DNA of 37,860 nt from contig NC_045146.1 of the NCBI RefSeq assembly GCF_008831285.2, positions 19,733,289 through 19,771,148 of the forward strand. Reading direction: 5' to 3'. Under the pieces are notes generated by a model that did no database searches, was not told the DNA's origin, and saw nothing but the letters and a program-made list of their open reading frames with translations. Of this stretch, positions 10,903 to 21,219 are shown piece by piece. This DNA is from Nymphaea colorata. Lineage: Eukaryota > Streptophyta > Magnoliopsida > Nymphaeales > Nymphaeaceae. Position 1 is the first letter of the stretch. Each line of letters starts with the position of its first letter. The position numbers and the translations under genes were made by a program.

Positions 10903-11068
10903 GTTTGTTGCAACAGCCAATAGAAACAGAACTTAAGCATTCTATTCTTTCTTTTTTCGTAAAGCTCTTGTCTTTTGATCAACAGTACAAGAAAGTGCTT
11001 AGAGAAGTTGGTATGTTGGAGCTTTTATTGGATGATATCAAGCTGCGTAAGTACCTCTGTGGTGTAGA
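10903..11068 (+). pseudogene. BEACH-domain protein (SPIRRIG-like) fragment, forward copy
   Basis: The plus strand is open through LLQQPIETELKHSILSFF, VKLLSFDQQYKKVLREVG and MLELLLDDIK. This matches my memory of the N-terminal helical repeat region of large plant BEACH proteins of the SPIRRIG/BCHA type, which act in membrane traffic and mRNA regulation. Those proteins are several thousand residues long; only about 55 residues are present here. There is no start codon or further exon. It is the shorter member of a head-to-head pair with 11093-11417. Confidence 0.75.
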
Positions 11069-11258
11069 CCTCCAAAATGCAAACTTTGATGCTCTACACC
11101 ATAGAGGTACTTAAGTTGCTTGATATCATCCAATAAAAGCTCCAACATACCAACTTCTCTAAGCACTTTCTGGTACTGTTAATCAAAGGACAAGAGCTTT
11201 ATGAAAAAAGAAAGAATAGAATGCTTAAGTTCTGTTTCTATTGGCTGTTGCAACAAAC
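10903..11258. repeat. Centre of the large palindrome: two 166-bp arms, 24-bp spacer
   Basis: Arm 10903-11068 is the near-exact reverse complement of 11093-11258, with a handful of mismatches. The spacer is 11069-11092. Both arms encode the same BEACH fragment. A transcript across this stretch would fold into a long hairpin. Confidence 0.92.
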
Positions 11259-11417
11259 AACAAAGAGAAAGAAGCTCCTGTTCAGGGACGTAATTAACTA
11301 CAGTCACAGCATATTCTAAAAGCTTCAATATCTTTTCTTGCAAAAGAGCAGGAAACTCTGCCATGTTCACGACAAAAATCATATTTCTAAAATCATGCTC
11401 CAAGACACCAACGGTAG
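11093..11417 (-). pseudogene. BEACH-domain protein (SPIRRIG-like) fragment, reverse copy
   Basis: The minus strand encodes TVGVLEHDFRNMIFVVNMAE, then FPALLQEKILKLLEYAVTVV, NYVPEQELLSLCC and LLQQPIETELKHSILSFF. It then continues after one nonsense codon through QYQKVLREVGMLELLLDDIK. The stop is a TAA where the forward copy has CAA (Gln). About 107 codons survive, so it extends further upstream than the forward copy. Homology appears to begin near 11417, where the array sequence ends. Identification rests on remembered plant BEACH (SPIRRIG/BCHA) sequences and is fairly firm because of the long conserved run around VPEQELLSLCCLLQQPI. Confidence 0.78.
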
Positions 11418-12110
11418 GTGTGTGGAAAAGGGCAAAACCAAACCCAGAAATTTTGTGGTTAATGTTGTTCAGCAACAATTAAAGAGTGCCACCACGGTCT
11501 ACCTAACAACTGGAAAAACAAAGGAATTACTGGGGGTTTATGGCTCTTGAGAAAAAAAAAAAATACCGATCCTCACTTATAATCCTTAAACATTTTCAGA
11601 AACAATCCAAACCCAGAGAACTTTGGAAGTCAACCCATCCAGCAACAATTAAGAATTCGAACCATCTAGGTCCTGAAAGAAGAAGCAATTTTACTCCAAT
11701 ACCAACACCAAAATCGCTTCAATAAAAAAGTAGTATTATCCAGCTTCAAGTAACAAGGGAAACAATCCAAACCGAGCCAATTTGTTGGGTTAATCATTGT
11801 GTAAATCTTTGTGTAGTTAGTTGCACCCGATAGCTCCTGAAAGAAGAAGCATTTCCTCAAGTACCATGAATCTGATTAAAAACAAATGCAACCAAACTTC
11901 TAATTACTTCCACAAACAATCCAAACCAAAACATTTTGATGGTTCAACGTTCTGCAGCAATGATTAACAGGGCAGCTGCACCACCTAAACTCCTGAAAGA
12001 GAACATAAACCCCTGAAAGAGTAACAAGCGTTTTACTCCCAGAGCACCATAACTACCATTACTAAAATAACGAACCACTTGCACAAGAAATCCAAACCGA
12101 TAACATTTTG
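11418..12110 (-). repeat. Tandem array, reverse copy
   Basis: Read on the minus strand, this matches 1-1340 unit by unit. It includes the AACCCAACAAATTGGCTCGG block at about 11776-11795 (424-443 in the first copy) and a TAAACCCCCAG block near 11530. The units equal to about 620-1070 of the first copy are missing. It joins the BEACH fragment near 11417. Confidence 0.75.
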
Positions 12111-12458
12111 GAGGTAGTTGTCCGGCACACCTATCCCAGTAATTCTTCCTTTGAAGAAAAAGTGACGAAAAAGCTTTGGAAGTGCCAAACAAGAATCATC
12201 TTCCCCACGAGAACCGAGCGACAAAGAGTTTAGTGCCGTGACAAAGTAGGCACAACCATTCCACCAACCACCACTCTCATAAAGGCATTCACCACCGCTA
12301 CCCCTGCAAGAATCCCCACAACACGAGTTACTAATATAGACAATGTAGGGATAAAACAGATACGCCCATTCCTTGACATGAAATATTAAGGATCCTCTTC
12401 CGGCCATATAGACGACGAAATCAGAAGCAAACCCCAAGGAAGAAAGATATCTGAGCAT
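12033..12458 (-). CDS. Unrecognised ORF, mirror copy of 5653-6144
   Basis: This 141-codon minus-strand frame starts with MLRYLSSLGFASDFVVYMAG and runs through the same SGGWWNGCAYFVTALNS patch as the forward copy. Its N-terminal frame differs from that of the other copy because of indels. No family is recognised. Preservation in two arms probably reflects recent duplication and not selection. Confidence 0.15.
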   Translation of the reverse strand: MLRYLSSLGFASDFVVYMAGRGSLIFHVKEWAYLFYPYIVYISNSCCGDSCRGSGGECLYESGGWWNGCAYFVTALNSLSLGSRGEDDSCLALPKLFRHFFFKGRITGIGVPDNYLQNVIGLDFLCKWFVILVMVVMVLWE

Positions 12459-13797
12459 TTCGAATGAAGAATATAAATCACACCACTTTTCCTTTTTCTT
12501 TCATAATCGTAATTACGTATCAAGACAAATAACATTTAAATCATACTTTTTTGTACTTTTTTGCTCCGCTCATTTGCTTATTTGTAGTTTACCAAAATGA
12601 ATTTTAACTTATAAATACATTTCTAAAAATTCATTAGAATGATTATATATATTAAAACTAATCCGATTTAACAATTGTAATTGAACCTACACATTGAACA
12701 TAGAAATTACATTGGATTAGTAACTTTTTGAAAGCTTGTCCCTCCTTTCGAGACCCCAAAAATTATTACAAAAAGGAAAAAAATGCAACTACAATTTCTA
12801 TCAGTACGGCCTACTACCGGGCCGATTCCTTGTAACCAAATCCAACTCGACGCAATACTACATGCAAGGCACGGGTATATAAAGCTGATTTCATTGGCCT
12901 CTTAATGCCAAAGGAGAATTCAAATTCACTTCGATGCCATATCTTGAAAAGGGATCCAATCCAATTTTAAATCAAACATTGGATGATTTTCAGACCGCCC
13001 TACACATTTTGACGATGTATGATAAAAACACGGTTCCATGAGCACCTTATTTATCGGATCAGAGCACCTTATTTATCGGATCGGACCAATTGTCGTCCAA
13101 AATTACTGATTTTCCTTTCATCTGGAACCTGAATATGCAACTAATCGATGCAAAAATATATTTTGATCTAGACAATCTCCAGCTCTTCTTCTCCTTTTTT
13201 TTTTTTACCCAAACTGTCAATATAGCTGGGCATTTCAGTTTAGGATATATATGTATTCGAAAACGAAAAAGGAACACTGAGCATGAGCATATGGACACGC
13301 ATCGACTAGGTTTAGACATTCTTTAGGCATACTTCAGCACATGTGGTTCAAAAATGTCATATATTTCATTCATGTGGCACCATTGGCACCTACTTATTCA
13401 CTTCATTATATCATTAGATAGACCACAAAACGTGACATCTAAACGTGCCTCGAACCTGTGCAAATAACTGACGGACACAGCTTTTCTTCAACGATCCAGC
13501 AGTAGGAAATTTGTATACTTCCTCCTTAATTATGTGTTCCCGTTTTGCATAGAACGCAGCTTTCGGTTGACACAAAGTGATTTCTTGCGTCCATTCAAAA
13601 ATTATTTGCCAAATTCAAGGAAGATGCATGCACCATGCAGCAAAGGGAACGATATACAGATCTTTTAGTTCTTCTTGGTTTCGAACACTCGGACTCTATA
13701 GGCGAGACGAGTCATATTTGCTAAGTTCAAAACAATAAAAAAATGGTCCCTTTTCAAAGTTCTTTTACCTGCAAAGCAATTATGCTCCTAGCAAACC

Positions 13798-14397
13798 TTC
13801 CTTAATTAACAGACTGCCTCTCAGTTTTGGGGTCAACAATGTTGGACGACCACTTGTTGATATATATATATATATATATATAAGACCTGAGATAAGTTTT
13901 TTTAAACCTTGGAGAATATTGGAGAAAAACCTTGCTGATAACATCCTAGGGAGCAACATGTAAAAAAAAAAAAAACCATGAGATGGAGTTTCATAAAAGG
14001 CAAAAACACCAGATTGAAACAGCAGGTACTAAAATCCGTAGTTGGATAATGACTAGGTGTTTACTAATCTCACATAGTAGTCAGCATGCCAGCAACTGAT
14101 CTGATTAGGTGACGAATGCTTGATGATTTTTATGGGTAAAAACCTAACTCCTCGACATCTCTAATGGCGGTCAAGGGACAGCCTACTAAAGACCATCGGC
14201 CTCATTGATGACATTTGGTATTAAAAACATTGTATTTTTGGAATGCATGCTCTTCTAACGAGAACACCATTTTTTGTTTTCTAAGAAACGTTATGTGATT
14301 AATTATAATGAGTATTTGATTGTTGAGATTCGAAGAGACATCTATAATCACATCTTAAAACAAAGCTGCACCTTTGTAGCTTATGTGTTATAAGAAG
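13798..14397. other. Gene-free spacer with a (TA)n microsatellite
   Basis: A (TA) run lies at about 13860-13884, next to CCACTTGTTGATATA. The stretch 13850-13910 is the reverse complement of about 27572-27648 in M2. From 13910 to 14397 I see only AT-rich unique sequence with no long frame. Confidence 0.6.
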
Positions 14398-16509
14398 AAC
14401 CTCTTCAACCGAAAAAAAGAATGCATTACGCTACATTTGTATTCATTTGTCCAACCAGAGCATGATCTTTAAGTATGCCACTAGCAGCTTGAACTTAGGC
14501 AGCTAGGAAATGCAGCTTAATGTACATAAATTTACCTGAATGCATATGTATGGCTATTTTAAAAAAATCCAAGGTACGGATAGGAAACAGGAACTGTTTC
14601 TTGTACCTTGGTTCGTCAACCAGTAATGCAATCTGTTCCATGCCTTTTCACATTACAAATTCAAGGTATGAACTACAGTAAAAAAAGTTTCAAATTCAAT
14701 TTTCACATTACAAATTCAAGGGTATGAACTACAGTAAAACAGTTTAAAATTCAATTTTCATTTCTGGAAGCATTGAGGCAAAGTATTCGAGTTCACAGCT
14801 TAACCAGTTATATGTAATATGAAATTTGCTTATTAGTGTACCCCAGAAGATATGAAAAAAAGTGGTAAAACCAAACGCACTAAGACTCGATGCATCGATA
14901 AGTTTTAGCAAAAAGGAATGGCAGGGGACAGATGAAGAGATGATTTTGGAACCTGAGAATTGAACTGTTCCAATGAACTATTTCCCGTTATCCTTTGGCT
15001 AACATTGGGGATCTACATGTTCGTTAAGTAATACAAGATTTTCTCGAGATGTCCACAATGTCATGACAGGCACTTTTTCACTTAACATTGCCCTCCCAGA
15101 TGCTTTGGTGGAAGAATCCTGCCACTGCCAGTTAATGATAAGGATCAGAAGCAAGCAACTGCACAGATGGATTTTCTTGGGAACTTCACCAGCCGTTTTC
15201 CTTCTCTCAAGATTGACTTCTAAAATAACCAAACAAGTTTGATCACTTTAAGAACACGATTCAGGGCACAATACCAAAATAAGGAGTTCCTGCATTGGCT
15301 TCTAGGAACTAGAAATGTGAAATATGAGAATAAGGAAGCTAGTTCCTATCAGGCAAAGCCAGAAATTAGCAGTAATACTTGAGTTTTTATGCTATAATAA
15401 AAATACATTAGAATAAAACCTTTCTAAGCAAAGAAGTTTTTTATGCTAGAATTTTTATATAATTTCTAATTAAACTATTCGCTTTTAAGCTCTATAAATA
15501 TATTTCCATAGGCATGCAAACTATCCAAAACAAGTGATAAATTTTTAAAATAATCACGTAAATTGCATCAATTTAATACTTTTCAAAGCAAGGCTAGGCC
15601 GGATGCCATGAACATTATATACATTTATCCTCTCTCTCTTTCACACATGAAGCTTGTAAAGAGTCCTAGTTTTGGAACAACTACTTTGCTTGGACAGCCT
15701 TTTTTCTTCTTTCTCATGGCATGCAATGCTTTCCTCCCCCTTGTGGTGAATACGGGTTGGATAAAGGAATTGTGTCAAACCTTGAACGACTTGTATCCGG
15801 ATTTCGAAGGCGGGTCCGCATCCTTCGAACTGTTGATCCATCCAACGAATTGGATCCAGTTCGACGTTTTCACAAGTAATGACTGAACCGGTTCAGATCC
15901 AAAGTTCGTGTGCTTAGCCGATCCAGTTGCACCTGCTTCGTATTTCGGGTTGATTTTCATTCTCTTGATTGGGAATCGAGACAGCCTGGTACTTGCCGTT
16001 TTTGTAAACGGATTTGCTCGAAGATCCAAATTTGAATACCAATTGAAATTGAACTGTGAATAAAACTTGCATTACCTTATTGGAGCCTGTTAGTTTATGT
16101 CGGCGTGATGAGCAATATAATATGATGGGTGGTTCAAGTGGTTGCATTACCTTTACTTCATGATTCCTAGGTCCAACAGAAGTTTTTAACATAGATTCAC
16201 ACATGTAAATTCAAAACTACTAAGTCTATTCTTTCTCAAAAGGGATGGTATCATATTATATTGGGTGAGTAAGAGGAGTATTTTGTCTTACAGCCCAACA
16301 AGAGAGCTGATGAGTCTACCCTCCTCCACATCGCACCAGAAAATGATGGTGTTACTACAAAAAGGACGTGGCTCTCAACATAGTGATTGTATGCCTTCTT
16401 CTAGCATTTGATTCAGCCAAAGATTAGATATATGTCAAATGGATGTCAACAATGCATGTTGATTTACATGAAGAGGTGTACATGAAAATCACTCTTAGGT
16501 ATACCAAAA
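14398..16509. repeat. Left arm of a 2.1-kb inverted repeat
   Basis: This is the reverse complement of 18690-20828. Matching landmarks are the CTACATTTGTATTCA block at the outer end, the ACTACAGTAAAA block near 14690, the AACCGGTTCAGATCC block near 15890, and GTATACC at the inner end. The internal minus-strand ORFs (14999-15232, 15775-16029, 15914-16204) are partly kept in the mirror arm with frame changes. I cannot assign them to a family. About 14398-14660 occurs a third time near 20960-21219 and a fourth near 32275-32515. Confidence 0.88.
16340..16509 (+). mobile_element. Copia reverse transcriptase remnant, forward
   Basis: Across frame breaks the plus strand reads IVIVCLLLAFDSAKD, QMDVNNA and DLHEEVYMKI. 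This is the copia RT stretch usually written as LLAIAAAK, QMDVKNAFLHGDL, EEVYMKIPPGY. It is a short degraded piece with no termini and belongs to an element different from 6288-10899. The mirror arm holds the second copy at 18690-18860. Confidence 0.7.
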
Positions 16510-16518
16510 AGAAAGAAG

Positions 16519-16945
16519 TAAAACAAATAAAAATCAGCAATGAAAATATTCTTTTCATTAAACGTATATAGTTTTTTACCATGGAATGCCACCATGAGCC
16601 TTAGTTACACAATGCATAAAACGAGCTTAAATAGTTGGAGTTCCTATAATCTTGGCAATGATAATCATGAGAAACTAAATTTGATATTTGTGGAAAGATT
16701 TTCTTTTTCCTTTATCATTAATTTTGATTGATCTTGCTGGGATTCTTTCCTTCAATTTCTCTTGAACGGTTGCTTTTCAACATTATCATTAATACTATAA
16801 ACTTGGCAACGATAAACGTGAGAAATTAAATCTGATTTTTGTGGAAAGATTTTATTTTTCCTTTATCATTAATTTTGATTGATCTTATGGGGATTCTTTC
16901 CTTAAATATCTCTAAAACGGTTGTCTTTCAACCTTATCGTTAACA
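16519..16945 (-). repeat. TRIM-like LTR plus partial tandem copy (copy 1)
   Basis: The stretch matches the right-hand LTR and adjoining half-LTR at 22354-22800 and 33677-34121. It contains two units with the CTTGGCAA-GATAA-GAGAAA block, about 150 bp apart. The second ends in TTATCGTTAACA directly before the terpene synthase fragment. The internal region and left LTR seen in D1 and D2 are absent here. Confidence 0.65.
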
Positions 16946-17203
16946 AAACGAGACAAGGGGAGCGAAGGAGCAAACACGACAACACATAAGGGAGTTGCTA
17001 AGGGATGCATGGAGGAGGCTGAATAGGGAGCTGTTCTCGGCTCAACAGCAGCAGCAACAAACCGCTTTCTCTCGTTCCTTCATGAAAATGGCTCCCAACA
17101 TTGCGAGGGTCTCCCAGTGCATGTACGACTATGAAGATGACGTTGGTGTCTTGGAGCATGAGTCCATAGATCGTGTTTACTCTTTCATTGTCAAACCCAT
17201 CCC
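16946..17203 (+). pseudogene. Terpene synthase last-exon fragment, copy 1
   Basis: The plus strand reads EQTRQHIRELLRDAWRRLNR, then FSRSFMKMAPNIARVSQCMY and VGVLEHESIDRVYSFIVKPI. This is the C-terminal pattern of plant terpene synthases, usually NLARVSQCMYQYGDGHG followed by DRVLSLLI.PI. The catalytic DDxxD and NSE/DTE motifs lie in earlier exons and are absent, so there is no enzyme. A deletion of about 7 bp at the end, compared with copies 2 and 3, removes the stop codon. A glutamine run interrupts the helix near the start. It begins right after a TRIM-like LTR, with no intron left. Confidence 0.85.
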
Positions 17204-17324
17204 TAAGCAAACCACCAATCGCTGTTTCCCACTTTCAACCATGTTTGTGTCCATTAACTGGATCCTATTTATGATGCTATGTATCATCATGTAATAAAAT
17301 GGATACATTAATACATTAAATTCA

Positions 17325-17326
<2 letters not shown>

Positions 17327-17390
<64 letters not shown>
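17327..17390. repeat. Microsatellite (CT)n followed by (AC)n
   Basis: A pure CT run to 17364 continues as an AC run to 17390. It lies in the 3' flank of the terpene synthase fragment. The homologous sites in D1 (23191-23226) and D2 (34510-34563) have different repeat compositions. Confidence 0.95.
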
Positions 17391-17394
<4 letters not shown>

Positions 17395-17722
17395 GCACAC
17401 AATCACAATTTGTTTGCGTACGTGCTTCCAATCTCACCTTTACTATCACTAGAACTGTTTGGATTTAGATGAATGGTGTTCTTGTTTGGTAACTTGAACC
17501 AAAAACTAATTCAATAATAATATAGATCATGTACAAATGGGTCTAGGTCTGTATCAATATGAAAGACAAAAAACAAAAAAGTAGCAAAGCATATATATAC
17601 ATAACCACCACTTATTATGTTAACTCAAACTTTATTTATCTTTATGTTTTACACTATGGAAATCAACACAAAATAGTGAGTTTTATATGCTTAAAAGGAT
17701 GTTATTGACTCTTAAGATCTAA
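17391..17722. repeat. 3' flank of terpene synthase fragment, repeated in D1 and D2
   Basis: The sequence matches 23227-23520 and 34570-34885, including GTACAAATGGGTCTAGGT and GTTATTGACTCTTAAGATCT. It shows AATAA-type motifs but no gene. The match ends near 17722, where copy 1 turns into different sequence. Confidence 0.75.
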
Positions 17723-17806
17723 TTTGTAGATGACATTTGAATCTTGTTACTGATCAGTTGTGAAAATGGTAGTTTTTATAGCCATAGATCTAGTTACTGA
17801 CCAGCC

Positions 17807-17960
17807 ATGCCTGGTTTAAACAGGAGCTACATAGAGATGGAGAAGAGGATGAAGATATGGATCTACAAGGCAGGGGAGCCACCCATTTTCCATGATGGGT
17901 CTAGCATGAACTCAATTGAGGGCCATTTCGTCCAAGAGATGGACAAGCAGAGGCTGCCCT
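17807..17960 (+). pseudogene. GT47/exostosin-family glycosyltransferase exon fragment
   Basis: The plus strand reads RSYIEMEKRMKIWIYKAGEP, then PIFHDGSSMNSIEGHFVQEM. In plant exostosin-like GT47 proteins of the At5g03795/At5g25310 type, the start of the exostosin domain reads like SYxEMEKRFKVxxYxEGEPPLFH followed by YSIEGQFxxEM. About 45 residues survive out of a family length of some 400-500. The fragment runs on into a CT-rich stretch and stops at 18035. No other exon is seen nearby. These enzymes act in Golgi cell-wall polysaccharide synthesis, but this fragment cannot. Confidence 0.8.
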
Positions 17961-18035
17961 TTACTATCTCACCTTTACTATATCTCTTGTCTCTCTCTCA
18001 CTCACATAGAGAAGACAGATCGAGATCCTTCAAAT

Positions 18036-18512
18036 GAGATGATCCAGAATGTACTTTCAGACCATATTGGAGTTCAGTTAATTAGGTTGATTTTGGTATT
18101 GGATCATAACCAGATTGATGCCATATAGAAGAGTTCGGACACACATGACACACTCAAATCTTTATTTTGTTGGATCCAATATCATAACATACATTTCATA
18201 ACAAATACCTTCGCTTCACTGGACATTACCTGCATCCAAACTGATAATAAGATCCAAACTTTGCATCTCAGATTTAGATCTTGAATTAGCCTGATATGGC
18301 CTTTGAAATTTAATGAACCGAATTTATCTGATTAGTAATCAAATCCATATTCATTATATGGTCTTCCATTCCTGGTCCCTCCTTGAACCAACTCTGCGAC
18401 CCAACTAGAGTTGGCAAAGACTTGTAAAGATCCGATGACAACTTGGTTAAATTCTAGTATGGCTATGGAAAGTTACATCCTAGTCAAATTGAACTGGATG
18501 GGGAGGAACCAA

Positions 18513-18547
<35 letters not shown>

Positions 18548-18689
18548 CCCCCCCCCTCCCCTAATCAAATTAAATCAGACTTCAATAAAACCCAGATACC
18601 ATCACTACCCAATAAAAGCATGAACAAAGAACAAAAGCAGAGGGAAGTGGTTTTTCAAGAAAATGATGAATCAGTTTGAACATCGCCCT
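18036..18689. other. Gene-free spacer with a (CT)n microsatellite
   Basis: A CT run followed by C runs lies at about 18519-18561. The rest is AT-rich unique sequence and I see no supported gene. Confidence 0.6.
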
Positions 18690-18860
18690 TTGTTTGGTAT
18701 ACCTGAGAGGGATTTTCATGTACACCTCTTCATTTAAATCAACATGCATTGTTGACATCCATTTGACATATGTCTAATCTTTGGCTGAAGCAAATGCTAG
18801 AAGAATGCATGCAATCACTATGTTGAGAGCCAACGTCCTTTTTGTTGTAACCCCATCGTT
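18690..18860 (-). mobile_element. Copia reverse transcriptase remnant, reverse
   Basis: The minus strand reads TTKRTLALNIVIACILLAFA followed by SAKD, then after a frame break the HEEVYMKI stretch. It is the mirror copy of 16340-16509 and equally degraded. Confidence 0.65.
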
Positions 18861-19634
18861 TTTCGAGGGCGATGTGGAGGAGGGTGGACCAGTCAGCTCT
18901 CTTGTTGGGCAGTAAGACAAAATACTCATCTTACTCACCCAATATAATATAATACTATCCCTTTTGAGACTCAACTCCTAATCTCAAGAATCAGACTTAG
19001 TAGTTTTGAATTTACATGTGTGAATCCATGCTAAAAACTTGTGTTGGACCTAGGAATCATGAAGTAAAGGCCTGAATGAAGGAAGTCCTGCTTCAACCAC
19101 TTGAGCCACCCATCATATTATAATTGCTCATCATGCCGACACAAACTAAAGCCAAAACTAACAGGCTCCAATAAGGTAATGAAAGTTTTATTCACGGTTC
19201 AATTTCAATTGGTGTTCAAATTTGGATATTCGACCAAATCCATTTACAAAAACGGCAAGTACCACACTGTCTCGATTCCCAATCAAGGGAATGAAAATCA
19301 ATGGGGTGCGTAAAATGCCCGAAATACGAAGCAGGTGCAACTGGATCGGCTATGCACACGAACTTTGGATCTGAACCGGTTCTGTCATTACTTGTAAAAA
19401 CGTCGAACTGGATCCAATTCATCGGATGGATCAACGCTTCGAAGGATGCGATCATACGGACCCTCCTTCGAAATCCAGATACAGGTCGTTCAAGGTTTGA
19501 CCCGATTCCTTTATCCAACCCGTATTCACCGCAAGGGGGAAGAAAGCATTGCATGCCATGAGAAAGAACAAAAAGGCTGTCCAAGCAAAGTTGTTGTTCC
19601 AAAACTAGGACTCTTCACAAGCTTCATGTGTGAA

Positions 19635-19661
19635 AGAGAGAGAGAGAGAGAGAGAGAGAGA
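19635..19661. repeat. (AG)n microsatellite
   Basis: About 13 AG units lie in the right arm of the inverted repeat, longer than the matching site in the left arm. Confidence 0.95.
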
Positions 19662-20604
19662 ATAAATGTTTATAATGTTCATGGCATCCGGCCTAGCCTT
19701 GCATTGAAAAGTATTCAATTGATGCAATTTACGTGATTATTTTTTAAAATTTATCACTTGTTTTGGATAGTTTACATGCATATGCAAATTTATTTATAGA
19801 GATTAAAAGCGAATAGCTTAATTAGAAATTATATAAAAACTCTAGCATAAAAAACTTCTTTGCTTAGAAAGGTTTTATTCTAATGTATTTTTATTGTAGC
19901 ATAAAAACTCAAGTAAAGTTACTGCTAACTTCTAGCTTTGCCTGATAGGAACTAGCTTCCTTATTCTCATCTTTCACATTTCTAGTTCCTAGAAGCCAAT
20001 GCAGGAACTTCTTATTTTAGGTTTGTGCCCTGAATCGTTCTTAAAGTGATCCAAACTTGTTTGGTTATTTTAGAAGTCAATCTTGAGAGAAGGAAAACGG
20101 CTGGTGAAGTTCCCAAGAAAATCCATCTGTGCAGTTGCTTGCTTCTGATCCTTATCTTTTTCTCATTAACTGGCAGTGGCAGGATTCTTCCTCCAAAGCA
20201 TCCGGGAGGACAATGTTAAGTGAAAAAGTGCCTGTCATGACATTGTGGGCATCTCGAGAAAATCCTGTATTACTTAGCGAACTTGTAGATCCCCAATGTT
20301 GAACAATGGATATCGGGAAATAGTTCATTTGAACAGTTCAATTCTCAGGTTCCAAAATCATCTCTTCATCTTATCTGCCCGCAGAAGGACCCCTGCCATT
20401 CTTTACCAAAACTTATCGATGCACCGAGTCTTCATGTGTTTGGTTTTACCACTTTTGTCATATCTTCTGCGGTACCCTAATAAGCAAATTTCATATCACA
20501 TACAATTGGCTAAGCTGCGAACTCGAATACTTTGCCTCAAAGCTTCCATAAATGAAACTTGAATTTTAAACTTTTTTACTGTAGTTCATACCCTTGAATT
20601 TGTA

Positions 20605-21219
20605 ATGTGAAAGGGCATGGAACAGAGATTGAATTACTGGTTGACGAACCAAGCTACGAGAAACAGATCCTGTTTCCTATCCGTACATAAAAATTTATGT
20701 ACATTAAGCTGCATTTCCTAGCTGCCTAAGTTCAAGCATCTAGTGGCATACTTAAAAAAGATCATGCTCTGCTTGGACAAGTGAATACAAATGTAGCGTA
20801 AAGCATTCCTTTTTTCGGTTGAAGACGTTCTGGATTTTTAGTGGGGAAGTTGGGTTACAGTAGAACTTGCGTAATGATTTTTGTTGTGGATTTTATGCAG
20901 AACTTTCCCACTAAAAATCATTACGCAAGTTCTACTGTAGTGCAACTTCCCCACAAAAAATCCAGAACCTCTTCAACCAAAAAAGGAATGCTTTACGCTA
21001 CATTTGTATTCACATGTCCAAGTAGAGCCTGATCTTTAAGTATGCCACTAAAAGCTTGAACTTAGGCAGCTAGTAAATGCAGCTTAATGTACATAAACTT
21101 TTTACATGAATGCATTTGTATTTTTAAAAAAAATCCAAGGTACGGATAGGAAACAGGATCTGTTTCTTGTACCTTGGTTCGTCAACCAGTAATGCAATCT
21201 GTTCCATGCCTTTTCACAT
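20605..21219. repeat. Compact palindrome with arms near 300 bp
   Basis: Arm 20605-20882 is the reverse complement of 20913-21219, with a spacer of about 30 bp. Both arms carry the GTTCTACTGTA, CTACATTTGTATTCA and GCAGCTTAATGTACAT blocks. A short tract at 21129-21174 is itself self-complementary (CCAAGGTAC / GTACCTTGG). It joins the right arm of the 2.1-kb inverted repeat to block D1. Confidence 0.88.

Larger units (their letters stand above)
11093..13797 (-). repeat. Right arm of the large palindrome (module M reversed)
   Basis: Read on the minus strand from 13797 the order is module M from the point equal to 4403, the shared ORF region, the tandem array, then the BEACH fragment. This is the mirror image of the left side. 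The arm has a tandem duplication of about 20 bp near 13046-13082 (CACCTTATTTATCGGATC twice) that M1 lacks and M2 shows in part. Confidence 0.88.
18690..20828. repeat. Right arm of the 2.1-kb inverted repeat
   Basis: This is the reverse complement of 14398-16509. The GA microsatellite at 19635-19661 is expanded compared with the short CT stretch at 15631-15640 in the other arm. Small indels and substitutions separate the arms, so their short ORFs differ. Confidence 0.88.

Noticed and set aside
19446-19736. ORF with an alternating Arg-Glu run
   Set aside because: The run is the translation of the (AG)n microsatellite.
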